This document shows positions 22,947-34,484 of a stretch of 64,000 bases of DNA, in pieces. Under the pieces are notes generated by a model, which was given only the letters and a program-made list of their open reading frames with translations, made no database searches and was not told the DNA's origin. How positions within the stretch are numbered: the first letter of the stretch is position 1; each line of letters starts with the position of its first letter. The stretch is from Trachythela sp. YZ-2020 (lineage: Eukaryota > Cnidaria > Anthozoa > Malacalcyonacea > Clavulariidae), in the NCBI GenBank assembly GCA_016169945.1, contig JADLSH010000273.1, forward strand, positions 1,159,001 to 1,223,000, read 5' to 3'. The translations under genes and the position numbers were made by a program.

Positions 22947-24827
22947 CAGTACTGCTCAGAAATAACCTAACAGAAAACGCGTTCGGAACGCGTCCGGAAC
23001 GCGTTCGTCAATGCGTTCCATTTGCGTTCCATTTGCGTTCCACTTGCGTTCCATTTGCGTTCCATTTGCGTTCCTAAGCGTTCCAATTTGCGTTCCATTT
23101 GCGTTCCGCTTTTACCGGAACGCGTTCCGGAACCACTGCGGAACGCGTTCCGATTACACTCGTAATGAAACCGGCCATCGTCGGAAATTATCGCGATTTC
23201 CCGAGTATTAATTAGCGTCACTTACTCACTTTCACATTTTGTGTTTACACTGAGAGCTATGGGGAAACTTTCGGAATATGCGAGAAAAAGAATAATTTCT
23301 TTACGATCGAGCGGAATGAAACAGACAAAAATAAAAGAATCACTTGATCAAGAGGGAATTAAAACCTCGAGAAGTGCGATAAGTCTTTTCCTGTCGCGTT
23401 ATTCGAGGACAGGCGACTTAGGCGACGCTCCACGCAGTGGTCGAAAAACTAAATTGGCACCAGAAGCCATCGCATATATTGAGGCAAAAATGCAAGACAT
23501 CACATACATGTATGTGATCAAAACTCTGAGACAAAGCAGTGAGCTAATTTCATCTAAACCCATCAGGCGAAACAATTTCGCTAATGGATCCTAATGATCA
23601 TGTCACTGATCGTGTGTTCATAATAGGCTATTGAATTTGTTTCCGAAAGAGGTAGTGAAAATATCACAGACACATGCAGTGTTTGGACTTTGTAAAGTCA
23701 TCATCAGACTAAAACCCGGTTTACACTACCAAAGTTTCTGTGATCACAGAAGGAGTTTTGAATGGGTAAATTCTAAGTTTTTAAGGTTTTGTATGAATTT
23801 TATAGGTATTTATATAGGTAATTATAGGATGCTTAAACCAATGCCGGAAAAAGCGCAAGGTATAAGGACGGTCGTCCAGTTCATTAGCCATCCTGTAAAA
23901 TAGAAATACAGATCATTTCACATAACTTTTGACAAATATGTTTCGAACTTCGTTCCGAAATTTGCAAGTTCGTGGCGAAGGTCAGAACTCAGAAGGAATG
24001 GTCAGAAGTATGATATATTCACAAATCTGTTTGTGCACAAAGCATTTGATTGGCTTCTTCTATTTCAGGAAACAATTGATCAGGGGCTTTGTTTACAAAC
24101 GGGCTTGTGAATTTCATATGAACTTCTCAACTTCGCAAATAACTTTTTTGTCATTTTTTTGTCATTGTTAAAATAAAACTGTAGCAAGTATGCTGTAAGA
24201 TATCCGTTTCAGCCAGGTTGATCACGATTACATGGCCATGGGCAGGAATATTCATGGGCAGTTTGAGCCGGCTGAGTTTTAGTCAGAGCTATTTTCAGCC
24301 CGTGTATAGTCAAACCGCCGGCTGAAATGTATAGCCTGTGCACAGACCTTTCTAGCCCGGGTTGAAATGATAAAGTCTTTGTCTTTGAAGCATTTTCGGC
24401 TATTTGACTTGTGTGAGACTGTGGTTACATATACAGTTGAACAAACACGCAAAACAAAGCCATTTAAACGATTTTTAAAATTATTTGCGATTACATGCTA
24501 CCCGGACTGAAACTTAAAATAACAGTTCACAGTTGTCAACTGTCAAACCGTACAGTAGCTCAGGTTTCATTCGGTGTCGTGATTTTCCGATGCGAGAACG
24601 CGGTTTTTAACCAAAGTGGGGAACGCGTTTCCAAGTTGCCTCTGGAACGCGTTCGGAACGCTTTGGAACGCATTTTGGAACGCGTTCGGAACGCGTACGG
24701 AACGCGTTCGGAACGCGTTCGGAACGCGTACGGAACGCGTTCGGAACGCGTTCGGAACGCATTCCGGACGCGTTCCGAACGCAAATGGAACGCGAACGCA
24801 GTGTTAGGTTATTTCTGAGCAGTACTG
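22947..24827 (+). mobile_element. Tc1/mariner-type element nested in the hAT
   Basis: Terminal inverted repeats CAGTACTGCTCAGAAATAAC / its reverse complement are perfect over about 26 bp and flanked by TA on both sides (22,945-22,946 and 24,828-24,829). Subterminal zones at 22,976-23,160 and 24,605-24,800 carry many GGAACGCGTTCC and TTGCGTTCCA words. Inside, only the N-terminal DNA-binding part of a transposase is visible, so the copy is non-autonomous. Confidence 0.85.
23259..23594 (+). pseudogene. Truncated Tc1-type transposase, HTH domain only
   Basis: From MGKLSEYARKRIISLRSSGM the ORF reads as a Tc1/Tc3-like helix-turn-helix pair: TSRSAISLFLSRY, then a TGDLGDAPRSGRK linker and IEAKM. The Tc1-like similarity stops about 80 residues in and the frame ends at 23,594 before any DDE catalytic region. 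Confidence 0.75.
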
Positions 24828-27039
24828 TAGTTGCGTTAGCTGACGTTGACGTTTTTTTCACTTGCCCCAGAAGTTTGGCAAGTGATTTTTTCGTTTTCTT
24901 TGCTGCTGGTTGGTCATTGACGTTCTCATCGTTGTCTGATGCGTTAGGATTTTCGTTTCGACGAGCTTCATTAGCAGTATCACCTGCCAGTGCCCATTCT
25001 ACTTCGAACGCCATCATCTCATCCTTTATTTTGTCCGCGGCATTTCTGCATTCCTCCTCGGTCAAGTATGCAGTTTTGTAGCGAGGGTCCAAATACCGAG
25101 GGTATTCTGGAGGGTCTGAGCTACGTCGCCGGTATAGCGTTTCTGAAAGTCGGCTTTGATCCTCGCTTTCAGGTCTGCTGTTAGGCTTGTGTCATCATCA
25201 GTGGCCATTGTAGCTTCCTTGATGAACGACAGGGTAGGCTTGATAGAGCTAACAGTGACGTACGAGTCACCCGATAAAGCATCTGTAAAATCTGCGAATG
25301 GTTCCAGGGCTTTGTGTACTGATGTTAAGACATCTATATCCTGCCAGGTCAAGACAAGATGGGCAACTTTGCGGTCTTCGGATAACACTCGCCGAATGGC
25401 TCTCTCTTGCTCCAAAATGCGATCGATCATTTTGTGGGTAGAACCCCATCGCGTTAGGGATGCCTATAAGTCAAGATTACAAGATAAATTGCTGAACTGA
25501 TGGGAAGTGGTATATAGATGTCTACTTTGTCAGAATCCTGGCATTTCCAGCCGACAATTTTAGAAATGTATTATAATTATCGTAGTAAACGTGTAAAATT
25601 TTACAAGAATTATTTACCGAAACAAGAGACTTGACTGGAAGTTCCAATTCTAGCTGTGTCTTGCTGAGTTCTCTGCGTCTCTTCCAGCTTTGGCTGAATG
25701 CCGTCACGCTTACATACACCAATCGTCCGCGAGATGCGATTTTTTCATCTCATGGCGAATATTTGAATGGCGAGATGAAGATTGTGGCCAAAACACGACA
25801 TCCATGGCCAATCTAGGTCACGAACTGCCTTCACAACATTCGCTCCGCTGTCGGTGGTGATGCACACTTGTCTTGTGGATGAGAGATGCCAGTACTCTAA
25901 AATCTCCTTCATCCCATCAGCGAGGGTTTCAGCAGTATGGTCGGCGGGCGTGTACAATGTTTATAAGCATCTGCTTTGGAGCTTCCAGTCTGGATCGATG
26001 AAATGGACAGTGTATGACATATACGGTTCCATCGTTTTGCTTGATCACATGTCCGATGTGGCCGAAAAAAATTCAGTTGACTGTAGTTGCTCTAAAATGC
26101 TCTCCCTGGTTTCATTGTACAGTTTCGGGATTGCTTGCTGGCTGAAATACTTTCTGCTGGGAAGCTGGTATTTGGGATCGAAATCCTTCAATAACTGTTG
26201 GAATCCAGACTTTTCCAGTGTATATTGGCATCATATCTTTAGCCAAGCATTTCGTGACTGAGTCGGTCAGTTTCTTCCACTGCTTACCTCCCCTTTCATA
26301 CTTTTGAAGCTTGGAAAACGCATCAGTAATGGACAGTTGTTGCCTTTGGGATGTTGACTCACTTGACTGTCCTGCGTTAGCAGTGTCAGCTCGACGTTTG
26401 TCGGGTTTTGCCTTGGCAATTTTGCTTGACTCGACGGGATGGTGATCTTTGATATGTCGACGTAAATTGGACGTATTTCCCCCAGCAGCACGGACTTTCC
26501 TTAGGCAAAGCTTGCATGTCGGCAGATCGTTGTCGTTTTCGTCTTCCTTCAATCCGAAATATTGCCAGACAAGAGAGGTAGAGGCCCCAGAAACCTTTTT
26601 AGATCGCCAACTGACGTTGGCGTTTATAGCAGCCATGACTATTTGCGTGCGGTGTCAATGTGTGGCATGAAATTGACACCGTAAAATGCGCACCGCGTGA
26701 TTGGTTAAGTGCGCAATTTTACCGCTAAATATGCTGTTCGTTTGAGTGTCAAGTATCGTAAATTAAGGTCAAAGGGTCAAATTACGGCAATGATAGTAAA
26801 CAATTATTTAATGACGGTTTTCCGGTTTTTCTAAAAGCCAAACCGAAAAACCGGTTTTGGATAATAAAACCTAAAAAACCTGGTAAACCACCCAAGCCTA
26901 GCCGCCTTATACTTATTGAAGAGGGGGGCTTAATAGAGATGTTGCTATCTATTTTGGCAAACCATAGTAATACGAAATAGAATAAACAAAGGCCAATCGC
27001 TCAAGACTGATAAACACACATGTCTTCCTTTGTTGTGAC

Positions 27040-28125
27040 AAGGGAGGGGGGGCGTAGTAGAGAGGGAGCGTAATAGAGAGGGGGCGTAATAGAGAGGGGG
27101 CGTAATAGAGAGGGGGCTTAATAGCTATAGAGAGGAGGAAGGCTTAATAGAAAGGGAGGCATAATAGACAGGGGCTTAATAGAGGGGGGAGCTTAATAGA
27201 GAGGGAGGCATAATAGACAGGGGGCTTAATAGAGAGGGGGCTAAATAAAGAAGGGGGCTTAATAGAGAGAGGGGCTTAATAGAGAGAGGGGCTTAATAGA
27301 GAGGGGGCTTAATAGAGAGGGGGGCTTAATAGCTATAGAGAGGAAGGCTTAATAGAAGGGAGGCATAATAGACAGGGGGCTTAATAGAGGAGCTTTAGAG
27401 AGGGCTTAATAGAGAGGGGGCTTAATAAAGAGGGGGGCTTAATAGAGAGGGGGGCTTAATAGCTATAGAGAGGAAGGCTTAATAGAAAGGGAGGCATAAT
27501 AGACAGGGGGCTTAATAGAGAGGGGAGCTTAATAGAGGGGCTTAATAGAGAGGGGCTTAATAGAGAGAGGGGCTTAATAGAGAGAGGGGCTTAATAGAGA
27601 GGGGGCGACATCCAGAGGGGCGCTTAATAGACAGGGGGCTTAATAGAGAGGGGAGCTTAATAGAGAGGGGGCTAAATAAAGAGGGGAGCTTAATAGACAG
27701 GGGGCTTAATAGACAGGGGGCTTAATAGAGAGAGAGGCTTAATAGAGAGAGGGGCTTAATAGAGAGAGGGGCTTAATAGAGAGAGGGGTTTAATAGAGAG
27801 AGGGGCTTAATAGAGAGGGGGGCTTAATAGAGAGGGGGCTTAATAGACAGGGGGCTTAATAGACAGGGGGCTTAATAGACAGGGGGCTTAATAGACAGGG
27901 GGCTTAATAGACAGGGGGCTTAATAGACAGGGGGCTTAATAGAGAGGGGAGCTTAATAGAGAGGGGGCTAAATAAAGAGGGGGGCTTAATAAAGAGAGGG
28001 ACTTAATAGAGAGGGGAGCTTAATAGAGAGGGGGCTAAATAAAGGGGGCTTAATAGAGAGAGGGGGCTTAATAGCTATAGAGAGGAAGGTTTAATAGAAA
28101 GGGAGGCTTAATAGAGAGGGGGGTT
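27040..28125. repeat. GGGGGCTTAATAGAGA minisatellite
   Basis: About 65 copies of a 15-17 bp unit, GAGAGGGGGCTTAATA with length variants, plus recurrent longer words (GCTATAGAGAGGAAGG, GGGAGGCATAATAGACA). Short units and a recurring ~140-bp higher-order pattern are both visible. Matching sequence (GAGGGAGGAAGGGGCTTAT) also sits left of the hAT at 22,422, so the hAT inserted into this repeat's flank. Confidence 0.85.
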
Positions 28126-28471
28126 TCTAAAAATGCAAGACTAAAATTTTGAAGATTTTTACCTGTTGTCATTTTGCCGCTAATATATTCTGGATCTCTC
28201 TTCATATCGGCTATAGCAGCCAAAGGTATTCCCCAATTTGCAACTAGAATATATTAACACAGTGCTGTATGGTAGCAATATTTTCACATCTCTCAAAGTA
28301 CATCTATGACGTAAAGGTTGGGGATCATCTTTTCTTGCAGCTGAGAGCTGAATTGTGAAGGACGCAGCTCAAACATGAGTCAGAGGCTTGCTAGGGCCTG
28401 TCTGCATGATCACAGAGTACCCAAAAAAAACCTCAAAGCACAGGCGAGAACTAACCATAACCCTACTACAG

Positions 28472-29236
28472 AGCCTGAAATAACGGTCAAAAGTTGTCTG
28501 GAAAAAATGACAGACCAAAAGGAAATTTGATCGGACATTTTCATATTTGGTCGGACATTTCATCTTGTCTCCTAATCTCTGTTTGACAAATCACATCAGC
28601 AGTAATAGTCTTCAGTCCATGAAGAACACCGACTACTTCATTTTGTCCGGACAAAATGTCCAATCAATTTAGCATTTGGTCCACTGATCTGAAAACTAGA
28701 ACTGGATAGAGCATCCTATTGAATTCAATGAGGCAATTTTGAAGCCAGAATATTTTTAATGAGATCAGATTTTTAAATCTGTCAAATTCTTGACTAGTCA
28801 AATTGTTAGCTGTTTAAATTAGTTATACTAATAATGAAGCAAATATCTTTTCCTATGTATCTTGAGAACTATAGCTTCCAACATCTCCTGTAATGAGTTT
28901 TAGAATGTTTTAAACACCACATAATGAGGCTTATGGCGGCCATATTGGTGTGACCTATTAGTTATTCACCGGAAAATTTAGGAAGAAAGAGAGGCTGCTG
29001 ATGACCAATTCTTATCTAGACAATATTTGTCCTTTCCCACCAATAACTAGAAACCCTTAGAACCTATGTTGCCAACACCACAGTGTGGTGGTCACACCAA
29101 TATGGCCACCATTGGCTTCAATTATATATGCATAGCAGATGCACTATCCAGTCCTTGTTTTCAGATTAGTGATTTGGTCAGACAAACTGAAATTTGATCA
29201 GAAAATGTCCAATGTCTGACCGTTATTTCAGGCTAT
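28472..29236. mobile_element. Inverted-repeat element GCCTGAAATAACGGTCA
   Basis: The left end GCCTGAAATAACGGTCA and right end TGACCGTTATTTCAGGC are exact inverses. Next in, GGAAATTTGATCGGACATTT and AAATTTGATCAGAAAATGTC also correspond. No ORF was found. A target duplication is not clear. Confidence 0.65.
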
Positions 29237-30443
29237 GTACCTGTAGCAGACTTGTACCAATGCTGTTTCAACAATTTGTTATCTGGATGTGTTTGCACAT
29301 TTGTTATTGTTCCGCAATTCAACAACTTGTTAACAATTTGTGAGTGACAACCTTGTAGCGACTTGATAAAAATCAACATTGTTATAACTTGGGCATAAAA
29401 CAAGCATCATGGTAGTCAGGGGGGGGGTGTAGACATAGCTGAACATAATCAAAACTCAGTGCAAAATCAATATGGTCGTCAGGGTGCATTTTATGTAAAG
29501 GCCATGCTGAAGATATGCTATCCAGCACTCGAACACGGTTATGCCAAGACATTTCAAGACGTTCAAATGCCACACCAAACATTGAAATTGCTACGCCAAG
29601 CATACCTTGGCTTAAAATTTAGGTCAGTACATCAAAAAGTATACGCCAGCGTGCCGAGAATTTCTGAAGTGCAATTAGCTAAATATTATATGCACATATA
29701 CAGTCTTTCATTTTCAATGTTTTATCGATTAAATCAGTCAAGACATCTCAATAAATATAGCTTACCTGGGCCCCAGAAATGCTAAAAAATAGAAATATAT
29801 GTCTATTATTTCCTTGTTATATCTTAATAAGTCATATTAAAGTATAATATATCACTTCATATAAATGTATACTGTACAAACAGACCTGCAAATGTATGAA
29901 TAAAATCTTGAGACTTTGTATAAACTTACCGTACTATAAAAAGAAAAAAACAACATAAATATAAACATAAATAAATATGGAGAACGTTTTATACTTGAGC
30001 AATTTGTAAACATATAAGTGATATAACCATATTTCAGTAATTTTACAATCCATGTTCACTTACCTCATTAAATAAGATCTAAATTCTTTACTTCTTAGTT
30101 TAGTAAAAAGTTGATTAAACATCCTAGATGCCATATTTTAAATTTAATGTACTGTTTTATACTTTGCAAATTGCAATGATATATTTTTCTATGGATATAT
30201 ATAAATACACGTAGACGTACGGGCGGTGCGAATTTTTACAATAATTTGTACCCCCCCGGTGTATATTCAAGCCGAGAAGTGTGTTGAAAAACGTAGCCTA
30301 CGGGCAGTCCCATGAGTTTTTTAAAGTACATCAGTCTAATAAATTGACTTCTATACTTTACAAGATCGAGAAGATAAAAATTCGTATAAAAGAGGCTATT
30401 TTTTACAAAATGTAAGATTTTATAATAATGGTAATAACCTATA
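29237..30443. other. AT-rich non-coding sequence with repeat fragments
   Basis: 29,237-29,395 is a piece of the CAACTTGT element. Two overlapping open frames around 29,400-29,780 have no recognisable domain and I leave them out. The rest is very AT-rich. Confidence 0.35.
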
Positions 30444-30690
30444 CCGGGTGGCCCAAAAAAAAGTACTCCTCTTTGATTCAGTATAACTTAAAAAGTAAAA
30501 GAGCTCTTACACTTAAACAATAGGCATTGTATTCAGTAATGTATAACTTAAATTTTGGTATATACCATGTGCATTTTAATACAGTATTGACTGAGATAAC
30601 TGCGTTTAAAGTTGAGTTAACGTTTCTGGAAATGTCGAAAATGAGCAAAAAACGGCCTATTAAAGTAATTTTGTCAACCGCAGTTTATCG

Positions 30691-31066
30691 CAGTGGCGCC
30701 GTGGCCGGGGGGGCCAGGGGGGGCCATGGCCCCCCCTACCGTTGAGACCCGTCGGAAAATCGTAAATTTGTAATGTTGTCGGAATCGTAATGGTGAAGCA
30801 TACGTGCCAATAGGAATGCTAAAATATGTCGGAAATCAAACTCAGTTTACGTTTTTAGAATATAAGTTATAGAATAGGTAAAATTTAACAATATTGGGAT
30901 CGATTGTCGGTATTTACCTGTATTAATAGTATAGTCCGGAAAAATTTTTTTACACCTTGTTTTCCTCCCCCCCCGTCGACAACAAAAGCAATAATTATTC
31001 TTCCAAATATTGTCGGAAAATGGTGCCCTTGGCCCCCCCTAAAACAAGGGACCCACGGCGCCCCTG
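30691..31066. mobile_element. hAT-type MITE nested in the mariner
   Basis: The ends are CAGTGGCGCCGTGG and CCCACGGCGCCCCTG (inverse with one mismatch in the first 14), flanked by perfect 8-bp duplications GTTTATCG at 30,683-30,690 and 31,067-31,074. CAG...CTG ends with 8-bp duplication are the hAT signature. Interior has G/C runs and no ORF. Confidence 0.85.
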
Positions 31067-31192
31067 GTTTATCGTAAGTATAAGTATTCGTTTCATAAAG
31101 TAAAAGTGAAGTTTAAAAATGTTTATTGAACAGATATGTTCATTATACGAACTTTTGGAATGCATTGAGTTTAACGTGTAAGGCTGTTTTGA

Positions 31193-31792
31193 TTGTATTC
31201 GGAAATAAATGCGAGGAACGTTAGAAAATACGCAGCGCGTGGCGATGGGCAGCCACAGGATCATTACGTCGAATTTTTGCAAGGTGCACAGCAAATAATA
31301 GTTTGGGTTGGTTTGATGAGGCAAGGCGTTGTTCTGGGTCCACACTTTGTAGAGAGAAACCTCGACACGAGAGAGTACATCCGTATCATACGCTATAACG
31401 TGATTCAGAGAGACTTTCACACTCACAATATCGATAGAAATTCCATGTGGTGGCAGCAAGACGGAGCTTCATGCCATACGAGTAACGCAACTATGTGATA
31501 TCTTCGGGGGCAATTTCCTGGCCGACTGATGAGTAAACGGGGTGATTGGCCTTGGCCCCCTCGTTCTCCTGACCTGACGGTGTGCGATTTGTTTCTTTGG
31601 GGCTACTTGAAGCATCAAATTTGGAATGTGCCACATGATCAACAACCACATAATTTGAGAGAGCTTCGTGAGGCAATTGTTACAGTATGCCGCAACCTGG
31701 ATGCCCAGATGATCCGAAATTCCTTCGACTGCATGCTCACACGGGCAAGAAAGTGCATTCTTGCTGCGGGGCATGCATTTCCTAATGAATAG
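31193..31792 (+). pseudogene. Mariner transposase, C-terminal catalytic half, one nonsense codon
   Basis: A single reading frame holds GQPQDHYVEF, then a GPHFVERNLDTREYI stretch, WWQQDGASCHTS, then WPPRSPDLTVCDLFLWGYLK. It is broken only by TGA at 31,496-31,498. The second catalytic Asp (QQDGA) and the third (TVCD) are separated by 41 residues counting the stop position, matching DD41D mariners. The first catalytic Asp region is not seen. Confidence 0.8.
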
Positions 31793-32099
31793 CATTTTTA
31801 TCTGGAAAACGAACGTGTACTTTTCGACTGCAGTGTACCTACGCACAGGTTATTGCGGTATTAACATTTAATAGGCCGTTTTTTGCTCATTTTCGACATT
31901 TCCAGAAACGTTAACTCAACTTTAAACGCAGTTATCTCAGTCAATACTGTATTAAAATGCACATGGTATATACCAAAATTTAAGTTATACATTACTGAAT
32001 ACAATGCCTATTGTTTAAGTGTAAGAGCTCGTTTACTTTTTAAGTTATACTGAGTCAAAGAGGAGTACTTTTTTTTGGGCCACCCGGTATTTATCAAGA

Positions 32100-34010
32100 T
32101 GTTTTGGGCATCTCGTCCGATAGAAATAGTGTCACTAATAGTAGGTGTTTTTGCCCATTGCTCTTCCTAATTTACATTAACGATTTATCCACTGTTGTAA
32201 AATCCTGTCAGGTTCAAATGTACGCCGACGATACATTACTCTATGTTAGCAGCCCATCTGTAAATGTGATTGAGTCTAGACAGTAAGAAGACTTGGAACG
32301 TATCATTACTTGGTTAAATGGAAATTTCTTGTTTTTGAACAACGAATTACGAAAAGACGAAAGTAATGCAAAGATTATGCAAAGTTATAAACTTCACTGT
32401 TAGAGTGAAGGACCCTGAAGATCAGCAGGAAATTACCTTGGTGAGAGTATTTCAATTCAAATATCTTGATGTAATGTCGGACACATCTCTTACATGGCAC
32501 GATCATATTGAATACATTGGGGATCGACTAAAAGGAGAGTTAAAATTGGAGAGTTAAATCGGAGAGTTAAGATTTCGGAGAGTTAAGTTCGAGCCACGCC
32601 CACTTTTGTGAACGACCACGCCCACTGTCTTAACTCTCCCGATGGTATATTTGAACTAACGTCAGAGAGTTAATTTTGATTTAACTCTATTGCTTAACAA
32701 AATAAAAAGGAAGAGAGAGTTAAACTTTGTCGTAACTCTCAAAATGCCAAAAAATGCTAAGCGAGAGAGTTAAGTTAGTTTTTCGAATAAAATGGTGTCC
32801 CATACCGGATATCTTGTCAGGATGATCACAAACGATTCATAATTGTCATAACTTATCTAACGACGACACATAACTTATCTAACGACGAGGCATACCTTCT
32901 GGCTTATATTTTCGTAATTAAAATATTGCCTATTTTTGAATGTCCGTTAGGCAATATGTCCTAAATTATTTGCGTTGTCGCACTGGAAGGGCTTCTATAG
33001 TATAGTCGGTTATTATATACGGTTGTGATATACATCTGTTATATTCTATGACTATGACTATGTACAAGTTATTGTCAAGTTTCATGTGCCTGTGGCAGTG
33101 CCGGCTCTCACATTCTTCCGCAAAGTCAAACAAAGCACATCAGCAAGTTTTACTTTGACATGTTTTATTTGCGGCAATGCCCGTGTGACAGTGACAGTAT
33201 GGTACTATATCTATGAGTATGACTATATGTCTATGGAGAAATGTGGCAAAAGTCTTTACGGGCGGTCTGCAAAGATTAATGGGTGGCGAAATTGTTTATA
33301 ATTATATACTATGCTCTCTTTGTTTGACTCGGATGTTGCCTATTAGTATTTTATCACTATTGTCACATCAATATCACCATTTTATTCGAAAAACTAACTT
33401 AACTCTCTCGCTTAGCATTTTTTGGCATTTTGAGAGTTACGACAAAGTTTAACTCTCTCTTCCTTTTTATTTTGTTAAACAATAGAGTTAAATCAAAATT
33501 AACTCTCTGACGTTAGTTCAAATATACCATCGGGAGAGTTAAGAAAGTGGGCGTGGTCGTTCACAAAAGTGGGCGTGGCTCGAACTTAACTCTCCGAAAT
33601 CTTAACTCTCCGATTTAACTCTCCAATTTTAACTCTCCTTTTAGTCACACCCAATACATTGCTAATACATTGCTAATAAGATATCATCAAGATTGGGATT
33701 GCTTAGCAAGGCTCGTAAAATTATTCCAAGGGAAGCATGTATTATATTATACAATGCCATGGTATTGCCATTGTTTGATTACTGTTGTGTCATTTGGGAC
33801 AGTTGTGGGAAGACTATAATCAACAATACTTGTACAAACTTCAAAGAAGAGCGGCAGGAATCACTGAAGGTCGCAGAGTACATCAATCGGACCAGATTCA
33901 CACCTTCAGTTGGCCATCACTACAATTGCGAAGAGCTTACCATATATGCCTACTGGTGCATAAATGCCGTATTAGAGAGGTGTCCGTATTGGAGATGTCC
34001 GAGGTTCGAC
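32100..34010 (+). pseudogene. LINE RT remnant split by a foldback insertion
   Basis: The plus strand reads PLLFLIYINDL, then MYADDTLLYVSS (the YADD catalytic box), LERIITWLNGNF and WHDHIEYI up to 32,519. It resumes after the insertion with GLLSKARKIIPREA, LPLFDYCCVIWDSC and YLYKLQRRAAG in more than one frame. The gene is interrupted and frameshifted. Its left part abuts the mariner at 32,087. Confidence 0.8.
32520..33652. mobile_element. Mutator-like foldback element with 9-bp duplication
   Basis: Arms of about 285 bp are near-perfect inverted copies, made largely of GGAGAGTTAA and AACTCTC words. Outer ends are GGGATCGACT and AGTCACACCC. A 9-bp duplication AATACATTG flanks it (32,511-32,519 and 33,653-33,661). 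Long TIRs and a 9-bp duplication are Mutator-superfamily traits. The 500-bp centre has no recognised ORF. Confidence 0.75.
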
Positions 34011-34484
34011 TGTATTACATTGTTTATCACCTTTAATATTCAAATCCACTTCAAATATACAATTTCTCAAATTGTATATTTGTATATCCACATATAATGC
34101 AAATAACAACGATATACAACTACAAATAAAACTATACAAGTGATTTAATCAAGCGTTTCAACTGAATTCAATTAGTACAAAATCAAAAAAGTACAAATGT
34201 ACAAAAATTCGAATGACATATAAATGCATTAAAAGACCATCATTCGCTAGCTACGGTTAATATGTTATTGTTTGCATCATTTCGAGTTTGATATGTTATT
34301 GGTACTGCTGGCCACTCAAGAATGGGTCGTCTGCTATATTTCTCGGGAAATAATCTTTTCTTTTGACAATGTAGTTCAGTATCGACCAGTTCAGGACTTC
34401 GATTACTGCTTTGCAAGTCATGGAAATCTATCTGAGAGTTATTGCAGGTTTGGCTCATTCTTTGCCTAGAGAATGGTTAATAAG
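34011..34484. other. AT-rich non-coding sequence
   Basis: Nothing recognised between the LINE remnant and the minisatellite. Confidence 0.35.

Larger units (their letters stand above)
22645..26636 (-). pseudogene. hAT transposase pseudogene
   Basis: The N-terminal ORF runs from MAAINANVSW at 26,636 with the BED finger CKLC-x(n)-H-x4-H. Downstream blocks match the hAT order but are separated by frame changes. One is visible near 22,805-22,815, where the frame reading PSLAKLARKYLC passes into the frame reading CGTSSASERLFS. The 22,947-24,827 insertion splits the C-terminal half. The encoded enzyme cannot be made intact. Confidence 0.8.
22441..26899 (-). mobile_element. Dead autonomous hAT transposon (BED finger type)
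   Basis: Terminal inverted sequence AGTGCTTGGGCGGTTT (left) pairs with AAACCACCCAAGCCT (right). Between them the minus strand reads, in order, a BED zinc finger (CKLC and HIKDHH, 26,112-26,636), the RNase-H-like core (TTDSGANVVKAV and CFGHNLHLAI, 25,745-25,957), helical regions with WQDI and MDPRYK (24,900-25,430), and the hATC dimerisation region with SASERLFSVAGN and LKPHKV (22,645-22,890). The parts lie in different frames and a 1.9-kb element interrupts it. Candidate flanking octamers GGGCTTAT and CGCCTTAT agree only partly. Confidence 0.85.
30444..32087 (+). mobile_element. Mariner-type transposon with long TIRs (DD41D-like spacing)
   Basis: It is flanked by TA (30,442-30,443 and 32,088-32,089). 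TIRs of about 215 bp start CCGGGTGGCCCAAAAA and end with the inverse. A transposase C-terminal half is read at 31,193-31,792. The N-terminal half is missing or unrecognisable, and a hAT MITE sits at 30,691-31,066. Related palindromic derivatives lie at 59,632-60,197 and 6,585-6,905. Confidence 0.85.

Noticed and set aside
24560..24818. Arg/Asn-rich frames (RSERVRNAF repeats) on both strands
   Set aside because: They are translations of GGAACGCGTTCC arrays at the end of the nested Tc1-type element.
29382..29785. Overlapping open frames of 73 and 108 codons
   Set aside because: No recognisable domain, no splice-consistent neighbours, and the two frames overlap on opposite strands, so neither can be supported.
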